NCBI GenBank assembly: GCA_945888375.1
Contig: CAMCZZ010000001.1
Span: 1-64,000, forward strand
DNA from: Akkermansia muciniphila
GTDB taxonomy: Bacteria; Verrucomicrobiota; Verrucomicrobiia; Opitutales; Opitutaceae
Length of the DNA: 64,000 bases
Reading direction: 5' to 3'
The position numbers and the translations under genes are program-made. Positions 16,746-26,227 of the stretch are shown in pieces. The notes under the pieces are model-generated. The model searched no databases. It had not been told where the DNA came from and was given only the letters and a program-made list of their open reading frames with translations. Position 1 is the stretch's first letter. Every line of letters begins with the position of its first letter.

Positions 16746-18305
16746 ATGGCTGTTTTGCTTTCGCCCCCCACTTTACGCTCCCCCCGCCTCCTTTTGCTTG
16801 GACTAAGTCTGAGCTTTGCGTTCGTAAGCTTCGGCGTGGCGCAGGGTGCGGTGCTTGCATTTGATTCGTTCACGCACCACTTTGAGAAGTTCAACTCCAT
16901 GGAACCGGAGGAGGTAGTGAACCTCGTCCCGAACGCGGATTCGGCGGTCTGGCTGGAGCGGAATGTCCCGCGTTTCGAGTGTCCGGATCCGGAGGTTGAG
17001 GAGATTTATTGGTTTCGCTGGTGGGCCCTGCGCAAACAGTTGCGCAAGGACGAGGTCAGCGGTCGTTTCGTGTTCGGCGAGTTTATCACGCGGCCCCGCC
17101 CGGTGAGCAGTGCCCTCGGCCATCATTTGATGGAAGGCCGCTGGCTCCGCGATCAGCAATATCACGATGATTACGTGTTGTATTGGTTCCGTGGAAACCA
17201 AGGCGGTCCGGCCGAGCGTTTTCATCGTTATTCGCAGTGGGTGCAGCATGCGCTTTGGTCGCGCTGGCTGGTCACACGGGACACGGCGGGATTGGTCGCG
17301 TTGCTCGACGAACTCGTCGCGGACTACGAAAAGTGGGAGGCTGAGCGCATGCGCCCTGATGGGCTTTTTTGGCAGAACGACGTGTGGGACGCGATGGAGG
17401 AGTCGATCAGCGGCGGGCGTAAAGTGAAGAACGTGCGTCCGACGATCAGCTGCTACATGTTTGGCAACGCCACCGCGTTGGCGTCCATCGCCCGCCTCGC
17501 GGGCCGGGGTGAATTGGCGGCAGCTTACGAGGCCAAGGCCGCCAAACTGCGCGCGCTCGTGCAGGACACGCTTTGGAATAAGGAGTTGGTTTTTTTCGGT
17601 TCCGTCACCGAAGCGCTGGAACCTATCGCGGTCCGAGAGCAGATCGGTTTTATACCGTGGTATTTCCAATTGCCCGAAACGGGCCGTGGCTACGAAGCAG
17701 CTTGGCGGCAGTTGACGGATGAAAAAGGATTCAAGGCCCCCTTCGGCATCACCACCGCGGAGAGGCGCGCGTCCAGTTTCCGGACTCGTGGCACGGGCAC
17801 CTGCGAGTGGGACGGCGCGGTTTGGCCGTTCGCGACTTCGCAGACGCTCACCGCGCTGGGTCAAGTCCTGCGTAGCGGTCACCAAGACGCGATCGGCAAC
17901 CAGGATTATCTCGATTTCTTTTTAACCTACACGCGCAGCCACCGCTACGACGGTCTGCCTTACATCGGTGAATACCTCGATGAAACGACAGGCGCCTGGC
18001 TCAAGGGGCGGGATCCCCGCAGCTACTATTACAACCACTCCACCTATGCGGACCTCCTGATTACCGGTCTGGTGGGGCTGCGACCGCGTGAGGACAATGT
18101 GATCGAGATTCATCCCCTGCTGCCGGCCGGGACTTGGGCGTGGTTTTGTCTCGATGGTATTCGTTATGGAGGACGGGACGTAACGGTTTTGTGGGATGCC
18201 GACGGCTCGCACTACGGCCGGGGAGCGGGCCTGCAGGTGTTTGTGGATGGTGTCGTGGTAGCCAGTTCATCGACCCTGGAACACGTTGTCGGAAAGCTGC
18301 CATGA
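16746..18305 (+). CDS. Secreted MGH1-like (alpha/alpha)6 glycoside hydrolase
   Basis: A 519-residue exported protein (signal peptide about 1-34). The rest reads as an (alpha/alpha)6-barrel glycosidase of the mannosylglycerate-hydrolase-like/GH63 clan: FRWWALRKQL, LFWQNDVWDAMEESI with a candidate acidic residue, ISCYMFGNATALASIA, and TGTCEWDGAVWPFATSQTLTAL, which resembles the W-[DE]-G-x-VWP catalytic loop of this group; the last 60 residues form a small beta domain. Some family members act on arabinofuranose or rhamnose linkages in pectin side chains. First gene of the plus arm and joined by ATGA overlap to the next gene. Exact family number not assignable by eye. Confidence 0.68.
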   Translation: MAVLLSPPTLRSPRLLLLGLSLSFAFVSFGVAQGAVLAFDSFTHHFEKFNSMEPEEVVNLVPNADSAVWLERNVPRFECPDPEVEEIYWFRWWALRKQLRKDEVSGRFVFGEFITRPRPVSSALGHHLMEGRWLRDQQYHDDYVLYWFRGNQGGPAERFHRYSQWVQHALWSRWLVTRDTAGLVALLDELVADYEKWEAERMRPDGLFWQNDVWDAMEESISGGRKVKNVRPTISCYMFGNATALASIARLAGRGELAAAYEAKAAKLRALVQDTLWNKELVFFGSVTEALEPIAVREQIGFIPWYFQLPETGRGYEAAWRQLTDEKGFKAPFGITTAERRASSFRTRGTGTCEWDGAVWPFATSQTLTALGQVLRSGHQDAIGNQDYLDFFLTYTRSHRYDGLPYIGEYLDETTGAWLKGRDPRSYYYNHSTYADLLITGLVGLRPREDNVIEIHPLLPAGTWAWFCLDGIRYGGRDVTVLWDADGSHYGRGAGLQVFVDGVVVASSSTLEHVVGKLP

Positions 18306-20950
18306 AATCTTATTTTCTTATTTTTATTTTTACCGCCGCCACGCTTGCCGCGCGCGAGACGCCCCCACCGGTTAAAATCGATGCATCCGGCGCGCTGGTC
18401 TACGAAGCGGATGCGGCCGGGAATCGCGTGCCCGATTTTTCCCATGCAGGCTATGGCGGGGGCGGCGTCCCGCTGCCTGTGGCAACGGCGCGTGTGCGGG
18501 TTGCGCCTGGCGAGGGCGACGACGGCGCGCGTATCCAGGCCGCGCTCGATCAGATGGCCGCGCTCGCCCCTGACGCCGCCGGGCTGCGCGGCGCGGTGCT
18601 GCTTGCTCCCGGACGCTACGAAATTGAAGGACAGCTTAAAATCACCGTCTCCGGGGTCGTGTTGCGCGGCAGTGGAGCAGGGGAGGATGGCACCGTGCTT
18701 CTGGCCACCGGAACCGGGCGCCGGGCGCTTATCGAGATCGCCGGCCGCGATGCTCGGCGATCTCTCGGCGACCCCCGAATCGTTATCGACGAGATCGTGC
18801 CGGTCGGGGCCGCGAGCCTGCGTCTGGCCGACACCTCGGGTTTGGAGCCGGGGTTAGCCGTCGTGATCCGGCGTCCGAGCACTTTGGAGTGGATCAAGTT
18901 CATGGGTATGGACGATTCTCCCGGACGCCAAGGTTATCAGTGGAAGCCGGGCACGCTTGATATCACTTGGAACCGGGTGATAACCGCGGTCGCAGGCGAC
19001 ACCGTGACCCTCGATGCCCCGCTCACGTTTGCGTTGGCGAAACAGTTTGGCGGTGCGACCCTCTCGGCTTACGTTCAGGAGGGCTATCTTGCGCAGTGCG
19101 GCTTGGAGCGTTTGCGCTGCGTCTCTCAATACGACCCGTCCAATCCCCTCGACGAACAACATGCTTGGAACGCGGTCGACCTGCATGCGGTGCGCGACGC
19201 ATGGGTAGCCGACGTGACTACGGTGCATTTTTCCGGCTCGGCGGTGCAGGTGGGAGCGAAAGTTGAACGGGTCACCATCCAGGATTGCACCTCGCTCTCC
19301 CCGGTCTCGGAACTGGCCGGCTACCGGCGGCTCGCTTTCCACACCCGCGGCCAGCGAGTGCTTTTTCTGCGCTGCATTTCAGGGGAGGGACGGAACGACT
19401 TCACGACCGGCTACCTCTCGCCCGGCCCCAACGTATTTCTCGACTGCGAAGCGCGGCGGGCCTCTTCCTTCAGCGGTTCGCTCGGCAGCCTGGCCTCCGG
19501 CCTGTTGTTCGACGGGGTCAAGATCGACGGAGGCTCCCTGCGTATCGATAATCTGGAAACAATAAACCAAGGTGTTGGCTGGGCGGCAGCAAACTCCCTG
19601 CTCTGGCAGTGCAGCGCGGGGGTGATCGTTTGCCGCACTCCGCCCGGCGCGCGGAACTGGGCGGTGGCGGTGTGGGGGCAATATGTCGGTGATGGAACTT
19701 GGCACCAGGTCAGCCAGTTTGCCCGGCCGGACTCGCTTTACCGCGCCCAGCTCGAAGCCCGTCTCGGAAAGCCCGCGCTGGAGGCCCTCGCAGCGCGTGT
19801 TTATGCGATCGCCCCCTCTGATTTACCCGCCGGCCCTGCCCCGCTGGCGGGCGCGCCTGCCCCCGAAGGCAGACCCCTGACCCTGGTGGATGGAGTCTTG
19901 TTGGTCGGCGGGAAAAAGTTGAGTGGGAAAAACACCGCGACGGCCTGGTGGCGCGGTCGACTCGAGCCCGCGCGTGCGTCGGAGACCGGCCGCGCGCTGA
20001 CCCGTTTCACCCCCGGCCGCACCGGCACGGGACTGACCGACGAACCGTCCACGGTGGCAGAGGCCATGGTGCGTGAGGGCCAGGTGTTGTTTCGCCATCA
20101 TTATGGACTTTGGTATGAGCGCCGCCGCGACGACCATCAGATGATCCGCCGGCCCGATGCGGAGGTGTATCCGCCTTTTTTTGAGCAGCCCTTTGCCCGC
20201 ACGGGTCAAGGCCGGGCATGGGACGGACTCAGCCGCTATGACCTGACGAAATACAACCCATGGTATTTCTCGCGCCTCCGGGAGTTCGCCCGCGAGGCTC
20301 GCTTGAAAGGTGTCGTGTTGGTCAACGAGATGTATTTCCAGCATAACATTATCGAGTCCGGTGCGCACTGGGTGGACAGCCCTTGGCGGCCGGTAAACAA
20401 CATTAACGGCACGAAGTTCACCGAGCCGCCTCCGTTTACCGGCGATACGATCAAGATGGCCGACGCGTTTTATGATCTGTCGGATCCGGCTTATCGCGCC
20501 CTGCACCGCGCCTATATCAGGCACCATCTGGATGTGCTCGGCGCCGACACCAACGTGATCCACACGCTCACGGCGGAAAACAGCGGTCCATTGCATTTCA
20601 TGCAGTTTTGGCTCGATGTGGTCGCGGAGTGGAGACGTGAGACCGGCCGGCGTCCATTTATCGCCCTGAGTGCGCCCAAAGACGTCCAGGACGCCATTCT
20701 TAAAGACACTCCGCGCGCGGCGGAGGTGGATATTATCGACCTGACCTATTGGTTCCGCAATTCTGCGGGGCAGGAGTTCGCTCCCTTGGGCGGACAATCG
20801 CTGGCGCCTCGGCAGCATCAACGCCTGTTCAAGGGAAAACGCCCGGATTCCGACTCCATCGCTGCGATGGCGCGCGAGTATCGCGAAAAATTTCCCGGCA
20901 AGGCCGTTATCACGGGCTTGAGCGAGGCGGGAGATGTTCAACCACAGTGA
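18302..20950 (+). CDS. Beta-helix (pectate-lyase-like) protein with C-terminal DUF6298-type domain
   Basis: An exported protein of 882 residues (signal MKSYFLIFIFTAATLAA). Residues about 45-480 form a right-handed beta-helix: an N-cap with GAVLLAPGRYEIEGQL and VVLRGSG, then repeated short-strand coils. Residues about 560-882 look like a TIM-barrel glycosidase-type domain with YGLWYERRRDDHQ, SRYDLTKYNPWYF, VLVNEMYFQHNI and HTLTAENSGPLHFMQFW; this two-part layout resembles proteins annotated with DUF6298, whose function is not established. Start at 18302 as ATGA overlap with the previous stop; the frame is open upstream to 18134 only as antisense-like sequence. The C-terminus stops soon after ITGLSEAGD and may be short for the family. 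Confidence 0.66.
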   Translation: MKSYFLIFIFTAATLAARETPPPVKIDASGALVYEADAAGNRVPDFSHAGYGGGGVPLPVATARVRVAPGEGDDGARIQAALDQMAALAPDAAGLRGAVLLAPGRYEIEGQLKITVSGVVLRGSGAGEDGTVLLATGTGRRALIEIAGRDARRSLGDPRIVIDEIVPVGAASLRLADTSGLEPGLAVVIRRPSTLEWIKFMGMDDSPGRQGYQWKPGTLDITWNRVITAVAGDTVTLDAPLTFALAKQFGGATLSAYVQEGYLAQCGLERLRCVSQYDPSNPLDEQHAWNAVDLHAVRDAWVADVTTVHFSGSAVQVGAKVERVTIQDCTSLSPVSELAGYRRLAFHTRGQRVLFLRCISGEGRNDFTTGYLSPGPNVFLDCEARRASSFSGSLGSLASGLLFDGVKIDGGSLRIDNLETINQGVGWAAANSLLWQCSAGVIVCRTPPGARNWAVAVWGQYVGDGTWHQVSQFARPDSLYRAQLEARLGKPALEALAARVYAIAPSDLPAGPAPLAGAPAPEGRPLTLVDGVLLVGGKKLSGKNTATAWWRGRLEPARASETGRALTRFTPGRTGTGLTDEPSTVAEAMVREGQVLFRHHYGLWYERRRDDHQMIRRPDAEVYPPFFEQPFARTGQGRAWDGLSRYDLTKYNPWYFSRLREFAREARLKGVVLVNEMYFQHNIIESGAHWVDSPWRPVNNINGTKFTEPPPFTGDTIKMADAFYDLSDPAYRALHRAYIRHHLDVLGADTNVIHTLTAENSGPLHFMQFWLDVVAEWRRETGRRPFIALSAPKDVQDAILKDTPRAAEVDIIDLTYWFRNSAGQEFAPLGGQSLAPRQHQRLFKGKRPDSDSIAAMAREYREKFPGKAVITGLSEAGDVQPQ

Positions 20951-20993
20951 GTCCGCCCGTGCCCACTCCGGATACCCGATTTAACCACCCCCA

Positions 20994-22592
20994 ATGAACC
21001 TGATCCGCCACTTCATCCTGCTCTTGTTTTCGACTCTCTGCGGCGCGGCCGCGACCGTCGCCACGGTCGAGAAATGGGGGGTATTCGAACTGGAGCTCAC
21101 CGGGCCCGCCGAGGGCAACCCCTTCACCGAGGTGCGTTTCGGGGCCGTGTTTACCGATGGGGCCAGCACCGTCTCGGTTCCCGGCTTCTACGATGGAAAT
21201 GGTGTCTACAAGGTTCGCTTCAGCCCCGGCTCGACCGGAGAGTGGCGTTACGAGACCAAGAGCAACCGTTGGGAGCTCACCGGCAAGCTGGGCAAGTTTA
21301 CCGCGACGCCCCCGGGTCCTGCAAACCACGGTCCGGTCCAGGTGTATAATACCTTCCACTTCGCCCACGCGGATGGAACTCCCTTCAAGCAGGTCGGCAC
21401 GACCATCTACAACTGGACCGATACGCCTGAGGAATTGCAGGAGGAGACCTTGCGCACCCTAGCCGGCGCGCCTTTCAACAAGGTGAGAATGCTGCTCACA
21501 CCGCAGCCCACGCCCTACCAGAATCGATTCGCACCGCCGCGCTGGCCCTTCGTCGGCACACCGCCGCGCGCGTGGGACTTCACGCGCTTCAATCCCGATT
21601 ATTTCAGCCACTACGAGAAGCGGGTCGCGGAATTGCTCGCTCTCGGCATCCAGGCCGACGTGATCCTATTCAACCCCTACGGAAAGTTTGGCTTCGAGAC
21701 GATGGACGCGGCGGGAGACGAGCGCTACGTTCGCTACGTGATCGCCCGTCTCGGCGCTTATCGTAACGTATGGTGGTCGCTCGCCAACGAATATGATTTT
21801 CTGCGCACCAAGACCGATGCCGATTGGGATCGCCTCGGGACCCTGGTGCAGCATTGCGACCCGCACCAGCGCCTGCGTTCCATCCATAACGGCGCGCTCA
21901 TCTTCGATCATTCCAAGCCCTGGATCACCCACGTCTCGATGCAGAACGGATCCGCGGTGGAGGAATCGGGCCGGGCCGAGATGTATCGCGGCGTCTGGCG
22001 CAAACCGGTCGTATATGATGAGGTCAAATACGAGGGCGTGACCGAGTATCGCTGGGGAAATCTCACCGGACGGCAGATGGTGCATCGTTTCTGGTGCGGC
22101 ACCGTCGCCGGCACCTATGTCGGTCATGGCGATTATTTCGCCACCGTAAACGACGACACGTTCACCTCCTTCGGCGGAAAACTGACTGGCCAGAGCGCTC
22201 CCCGCCTCGCTTTCCTGCGCAGGATTCTCGAAGAAAGCCCCTCTCTCGGAATCGACCCGATCGATAAGTGGCAAGATGCGAACACCGGTGGTGTCCCGGG
22301 ACTCTATTACCTCTCTTATTTCGGCCAGGCCACGCCCACCGAGTGGAGTTTGAAACTTTTCAAGAACGCCGTAGCCGAAGGCCAGCGCTACCAAGCGGAA
22401 ATCATCGATACCTGGGATATGACGGTCACGCCTGTGGAGGGCGAATTCGTGACCAAGAAGTTCGATAATTACCACTACGTCGACGCCGCCGGACGCACCG
22501 TGAAACTGCCCGGGAAACCCGGCATGGCGGTTCGCGTTCGCCGAATAGGCACCGACGGAAAGCCCGCCGCGAACGTCCTTCCGGGAGATTGA
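20994..22592 (+). CDS. DUF5060/DUF5605-type glycoside hydrolase (GH140-related)
   Basis: A 532-residue exported protein (signal about 1-20). Domain order: an Ig-like DUF5060 domain (about 22-100, with VEKWGVFELELTGP and GEWRYETKSN), a TIM barrel related to DUF4038/GH140 (about 110-430), and a C-terminal beta domain of the DUF5605 kind. Candidate catalytic acids are Glu266 in SLANEYDFL and Glu343 in VVYDEVKYEG, at the ends of strands 4 and 7 as in clan-A retaining enzymes. Characterised GH140 relatives release apiose from rhamnogalacturonan II; activity here is inferred. The next gene begins 2 bases after this stop. Confidence 0.72.
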   Translation: MNLIRHFILLLFSTLCGAAATVATVEKWGVFELELTGPAEGNPFTEVRFGAVFTDGASTVSVPGFYDGNGVYKVRFSPGSTGEWRYETKSNRWELTGKLGKFTATPPGPANHGPVQVYNTFHFAHADGTPFKQVGTTIYNWTDTPEELQEETLRTLAGAPFNKVRMLLTPQPTPYQNRFAPPRWPFVGTPPRAWDFTRFNPDYFSHYEKRVAELLALGIQADVILFNPYGKFGFETMDAAGDERYVRYVIARLGAYRNVWWSLANEYDFLRTKTDADWDRLGTLVQHCDPHQRLRSIHNGALIFDHSKPWITHVSMQNGSAVEESGRAEMYRGVWRKPVVYDEVKYEGVTEYRWGNLTGRQMVHRFWCGTVAGTYVGHGDYFATVNDDTFTSFGGKLTGQSAPRLAFLRRILEESPSLGIDPIDKWQDANTGGVPGLYYLSYFGQATPTEWSLKLFKNAVAEGQRYQAEIIDTWDMTVTPVEGEFVTKKFDNYHYVDAAGRTVKLPGKPGMAVRVRRIGTDGKPAANVLPGD

Positions 22593-22594
22593 CC

Positions 22595-23653
22595 ATGCGA
22601 CTCTTCCGCAAATCGTTTCGCCTGCCGGTCGGCCTGGCGGGGCTAGCGTTAGCTTTTTTCACCGGTTGCACCCATCACTCCGACATTGCACCCAGTCGCG
22701 AGATCGGCGCCACCGCCTCCGAGCAAGCTTCCGTGCCGGCTGAACTGCCGGAAACCTGTTTTCTCTTCGCCTATTTTTACCACGACCGCGAGAAAGAGGG
22801 ATTCCGTCTGGCATGGAGCGCGGACGGCCGCCGCTTCGAGAAACTGAATGAGGGCCGGGCCTGGATTGAGCCCGCCGCCGGTGAAAACAAACTGATGCGC
22901 GACCCGCACCTCTACCGCGACGCCGAAGGGTTGTTTCATCTAGTCTGGACCACTGGATGGACCGGCCGAACCATCGGTTACGCGTCCTCGCGCGACCTCA
23001 TCACCTGGTCCGCGCAAAAGACCCTCCCTGTGATGGCGCACGAACCGGAGGCGCAGAACTGCTGGGCGCCCGAGTTGATCTGGGACGAAGCCAAGGGGCA
23101 CTTTCTCATCCATTGGTCCACTACCATTCTTGGCCGCTTCCCCGGCACCGCGATGTCGAACCGGCGTCCCGAGCGGAATCACCGTATCTATGCCACCACG
23201 ACGAAGGACTTTGTCACCTTCACACCCGTGACTCTGCTTTATGACGACGGCTACAACGTGATTGACGCCAATCTTATCCCGACCGGTGACGGCACTGCCG
23301 ACTGGTTGATGTTTGTGAAGGACGAGACGCTTTCCCCTGTTACGCAGAAGAACATCCGGCTCGTGCGTGGCCGTTCGCCCGAGGGGCCATGGGGTGCGGC
23401 TTCGCCCCCGATGACCGGCAATTACTGGGCGGAGGGACCGACCGCGATCAAGGTCGGCGACGAATACCGGGTGTATTTCGACAAACACATGCTCGACGCG
23501 ATCGGACTGGTCACTTCGACCGACCTGCAAACCTGGACCGATCGTAGCAGTGAGGTTAGTTTCCCGCCCCAAGCCCGCCACGGCTGCATCCTCGCGGTTG
23601 AGCGCTCGGTGGTGGAGCGACTGCTTTCCCGTTCCGATCTAGCTAGGAAATAG
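22595..23653 (+). CDS. GH43-type five-bladed beta-propeller glycosidase, probable lipoprotein
   Basis: A 352-residue protein with a signal peptide ending in FFTGC, a likely lipobox, so it is probably tethered to a membrane. The propeller shows GH43-like motifs: MRDPHLYRD (base Asp in the first blade), WAPELIWDEAKGHFLIHWS (middle catalytic region), VIDANLIPT, and EGPTAIKVGDEYRVYFD (general-acid Glu region). GH43 enzymes are mainly arabinofuranosidases, arabinanases, xylosidases and galactanases. The ATG at 22595 follows a GGGAG tract; a TTG at 22589 would overlap the preceding stop. The symporter gene follows after 4 bases. Confidence 0.75.
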   Translation: MRLFRKSFRLPVGLAGLALAFFTGCTHHSDIAPSREIGATASEQASVPAELPETCFLFAYFYHDREKEGFRLAWSADGRRFEKLNEGRAWIEPAAGENKLMRDPHLYRDAEGLFHLVWTTGWTGRTIGYASSRDLITWSAQKTLPVMAHEPEAQNCWAPELIWDEAKGHFLIHWSTTILGRFPGTAMSNRRPERNHRIYATTTKDFVTFTPVTLLYDDGYNVIDANLIPTGDGTADWLMFVKDETLSPVTQKNIRLVRGRSPEGPWGAASPPMTGNYWAEGPTAIKVGDEYRVYFDKHMLDAIGLVTSTDLQTWTDRSSEVSFPPQARHGCILAVERSVVERLLSRSDLARK

Positions 23654-23657
23654 GCTG

Positions 23658-25160
23658 ATGTCCGGCTCCCTCTCACCTCTGGATCTTGCGGTGCTGTTCG
23701 CCTATCTGTTGGGCGTGGTCGGCTTTGGCTGCTGGTTCTATCGGCGCGCCGGCGATAGCGAACGCTACATGTCCGCCGGCCGCTCGCTCCCGGGCTGGGC
23801 GGTGGGCCTTTCGATTTTCGGCTCTTACGTGAGCAGCATCAGTTTCCTGGCGAATCCGGGAAAGTCCTTCGCGGGTAACTGGGGCGGTTTTGTCTTTGCG
23901 ATCTCGCTTCCGGTGGCCGCTCTGGTGGCGGTAAAGTGGTTCGTGCCCTTTTTTCGCGGGCGCGGCGAGATCTCCGCCTACGGCCATTTGGAGGCGCGTT
24001 TTGGCGCCTGGGCCCGTAGCTACGCCGTCGTTTGCTATTTGCTCACGCAGGTGGCCCGGCTCGGCACCATCCTCTACCTGCTTGCCCTCGCCCTTGTGCC
24101 CCTGACCGGCTGGGACATCCGCGCCATCATCATCGGGGTTGGCGTGGTGGTCGTCATCTATCCCTTGATCGGAGGCACCGAGGCGGTGATCTGGACCGGC
24201 GTGGCGCAGGCGCTCGTGCTCGTGGCGGGCGCACTTGTCTGCGTGCTGTCCTTGCTTTTTAAGATGCCTGAGGGTCCGGGCCAGATTTTCGAAATCGGGG
24301 CCGCGTCAGATAAATTCTCGCTCGGTAGTTTCGCGGGGACGCTCACACAGCCGACCTTCTGGGTGGTGTTGTTTTATGGTCTGGTCATCAACCTGCAGAA
24401 CTTCGGCATAGATCAGAGCTACGTGCAGCGCTACATCACAGCCAAATCGGACCGGGCCGCGTCCTCCAGCGTCTGGATGGGGGCGCTGCTTTACATTCCT
24501 TTTGCGGCGGGCTTTTTCTTCATCGGCACTGCGCTATTCGCGTTTTATCAAGCCCAGCCTGGTCTGTTGCCTGCGACGGTGGATGCCTTGGGAAAGCCCG
24601 ATACGGTTTTCCCCGCCTACATCAGCACTCAATTGCCTGCCGGCCTCGCGGGCCTGGTCGTGGCGGCCCTTTGCGCGGCGGCGATGGACTCAAACCTTAA
24701 CTGCATGGCCACGCTTTTCCACGGCGATTTCTACGTTCGTTATCTACGGCCAAGCGCCGGCGAACGCGAATCCATGCGCGTGCTCCACGGTAGCACGATT
24801 TGTTTCGGCACGATCTGCATCGGCGCGGCCCTAGCCATGATCGAGATCAAGAGCGCTCTCGACGTCTGGTGGGAGCTCGCGGGTATTTTCGGTGGAGGCA
24901 TGCTTGGTCTTTTCCTGCTGGGACGCCTTTTCCCACGTGCGGGCGGCGCAGCCGGACTCACCGGCGTGGCCGCTGGTATTATGGTCATTCTCTGGATGAC
25001 ACTTTCGCCCAAGCTTGCTTGGTGGCCCGAAGCGTTGCGCAGTCCCTATAACGGTCTGCTCGTGATCGTTTTTGGCACGCTTACAATACTCATGGTCGGC
25101 GGCATCACCGCTCTGGCCAAACCGACCTGCGTAAAGCCCCTTTTCCCCTCCGCATCATGA
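23658..25160 (+). CDS. Sodium:solute symporter (SSS family)
   Basis: A 500-residue inner-membrane symporter with about 13 helices. Shared SSS features: SERYMSAGRSLPGWAVGLSIFGSYVSSISFLANP, PLIGGTEAVIWTGVAQA and FGIDQSYVQRYITAKSDRAASS. It differs clearly from the symporter at 14755-16299, so the two arms each have their own carrier. It lies between a GH43 and a sialidase-fold gene, with an ATGA overlap to the latter, which makes import of a sugar released by these enzymes the natural reading. Sequence alone does not show which sugar. Confidence 0.9.
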   Translation: MSGSLSPLDLAVLFAYLLGVVGFGCWFYRRAGDSERYMSAGRSLPGWAVGLSIFGSYVSSISFLANPGKSFAGNWGGFVFAISLPVAALVAVKWFVPFFRGRGEISAYGHLEARFGAWARSYAVVCYLLTQVARLGTILYLLALALVPLTGWDIRAIIIGVGVVVVIYPLIGGTEAVIWTGVAQALVLVAGALVCVLSLLFKMPEGPGQIFEIGAASDKFSLGSFAGTLTQPTFWVVLFYGLVINLQNFGIDQSYVQRYITAKSDRAASSSVWMGALLYIPFAAGFFFIGTALFAFYQAQPGLLPATVDALGKPDTVFPAYISTQLPAGLAGLVVAALCAAAMDSNLNCMATLFHGDFYVRYLRPSAGERESMRVLHGSTICFGTICIGAALAMIEIKSALDVWWELAGIFGGGMLGLFLLGRLFPRAGGAAGLTGVAAGIMVILWMTLSPKLAWWPEALRSPYNGLLVIVFGTLTILMVGGITALAKPTCVKPLFPSAS

Positions 25161-26227
25161 TCAAACTCCTCGCGCTTTTCGTCGCCGTCTCGCTCTCCAT
25201 GCGCGCCGCACTTCCGCACCCTGCCGTCGTCCGTGCCCAGTTTATTAATCCTGGCGCGCCCTACCCGGAGTGCCACGCCTCGACCATCGTCGAGGTCGCT
25301 CCCGGCCACCTTGTCGCGTCCTGGTTTGGGGGCACCAAGGAACGTAATCCCGATGTCTGCATCTACGTCGCCCACCAGGTCGAGGGACGTTGGCAACCCG
25401 CCGAGCAGGTGGCCGACGGCGTTCAGTCCGACGGTGCTCCCCGCATGCCGACGTGGAATCCAGTGCTTTTTGCGCCGAAGGGCGCGCCTCTGCAGCTTTT
25501 CTATAAAGTCGGCCCCACGCCACGCGACTGGTGGGGCATGCACATGACCTCGGAAGACGGAGGACGCACGTGGAGCGCGCCACGCCGCCTGCCTGACGGG
25601 ATCCTCGGCCCGATCAAAAACAAACCGGTCCTCATGCCGGACGGTTCGTGGCTTGCCCCCGCCAGCACGGAGGGCAACAAGAGCGCTGCCATAGATCGGA
25701 ACGCCGAGGGCTGGCTTGTTCATTTTGAGCGTTCGCGCGACAGCGGCGCCACTTGGGAGAAAATCGGTCCGGTGAAAAAGGGTCCGTCCCTCGACGCGAT
25801 CCAGCCCAGCATTCTTTTTCATGCTGACGGGAGCTTACAGGCGCTTTGTCGCACCAAACAGGGCGTCATCTCGCAAACCTGGTCCAAGGACGGCGGAGAG
25901 ACCTGGAGCCCGATGACCGCCACTATCCTGCCCAATCCTGGCTCCGGAACTGATGCCGTCACGCTCTCCGATGGCCGCCACGTGATGGTTTACAACCACT
26001 CCGCCCATCGGCCCGACGAGGCCAAGGGCAACCGTTGGCCGCTGAATGTTGCGATCTCGACCGACGGCTTGGACTGGTGCCCGGTCGTCACCCTCGAAAC
26101 CGAGCCATGCAAAAGCGGCTACGCTTATCCGGCTGTAATCCAAGGAGCCGACGGGATGATTCACATCACCTACACCGTGAACCGTGAAACCATCAAACAC
26201 TTGGTTCTCGATCCCGCAAAGCTATGA
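25157..26227 (+). CDS. Secreted sialidase-family (Asp-box) protein
   Basis: A 356-residue exported protein (signal MIKLLALFVAVSLSMRAA). It has four Asp-box repeats, SEDGGRTW, SRDSGATW, SKDGGETW and the degenerate STDGLDW, which mark a six-bladed sialidase-type propeller, plus ECHASTIVEVAPGHLVASWFGG typical of a large branch of bacterial sialidase-like proteins. A YNHSAHRP segment and a final YTVNRETIKHLVLD strand close the fold. GH33 members acting on pectin release Kdo or Dha rather than sialic acid, so a plant acidic sugar is a reasonable but untested substrate. ATGA overlaps join it to both neighbours. Confidence 0.75.
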   Translation: MIKLLALFVAVSLSMRAALPHPAVVRAQFINPGAPYPECHASTIVEVAPGHLVASWFGGTKERNPDVCIYVAHQVEGRWQPAEQVADGVQSDGAPRMPTWNPVLFAPKGAPLQLFYKVGPTPRDWWGMHMTSEDGGRTWSAPRRLPDGILGPIKNKPVLMPDGSWLAPASTEGNKSAAIDRNAEGWLVHFERSRDSGATWEKIGPVKKGPSLDAIQPSILFHADGSLQALCRTKQGVISQTWSKDGGETWSPMTATILPNPGSGTDAVTLSDGRHVMVYNHSAHRPDEAKGNRWPLNVAISTDGLDWCPVVTLETEPCKSGYAYPAVIQGADGMIHITYTVNRETIKHLVLDPAKL

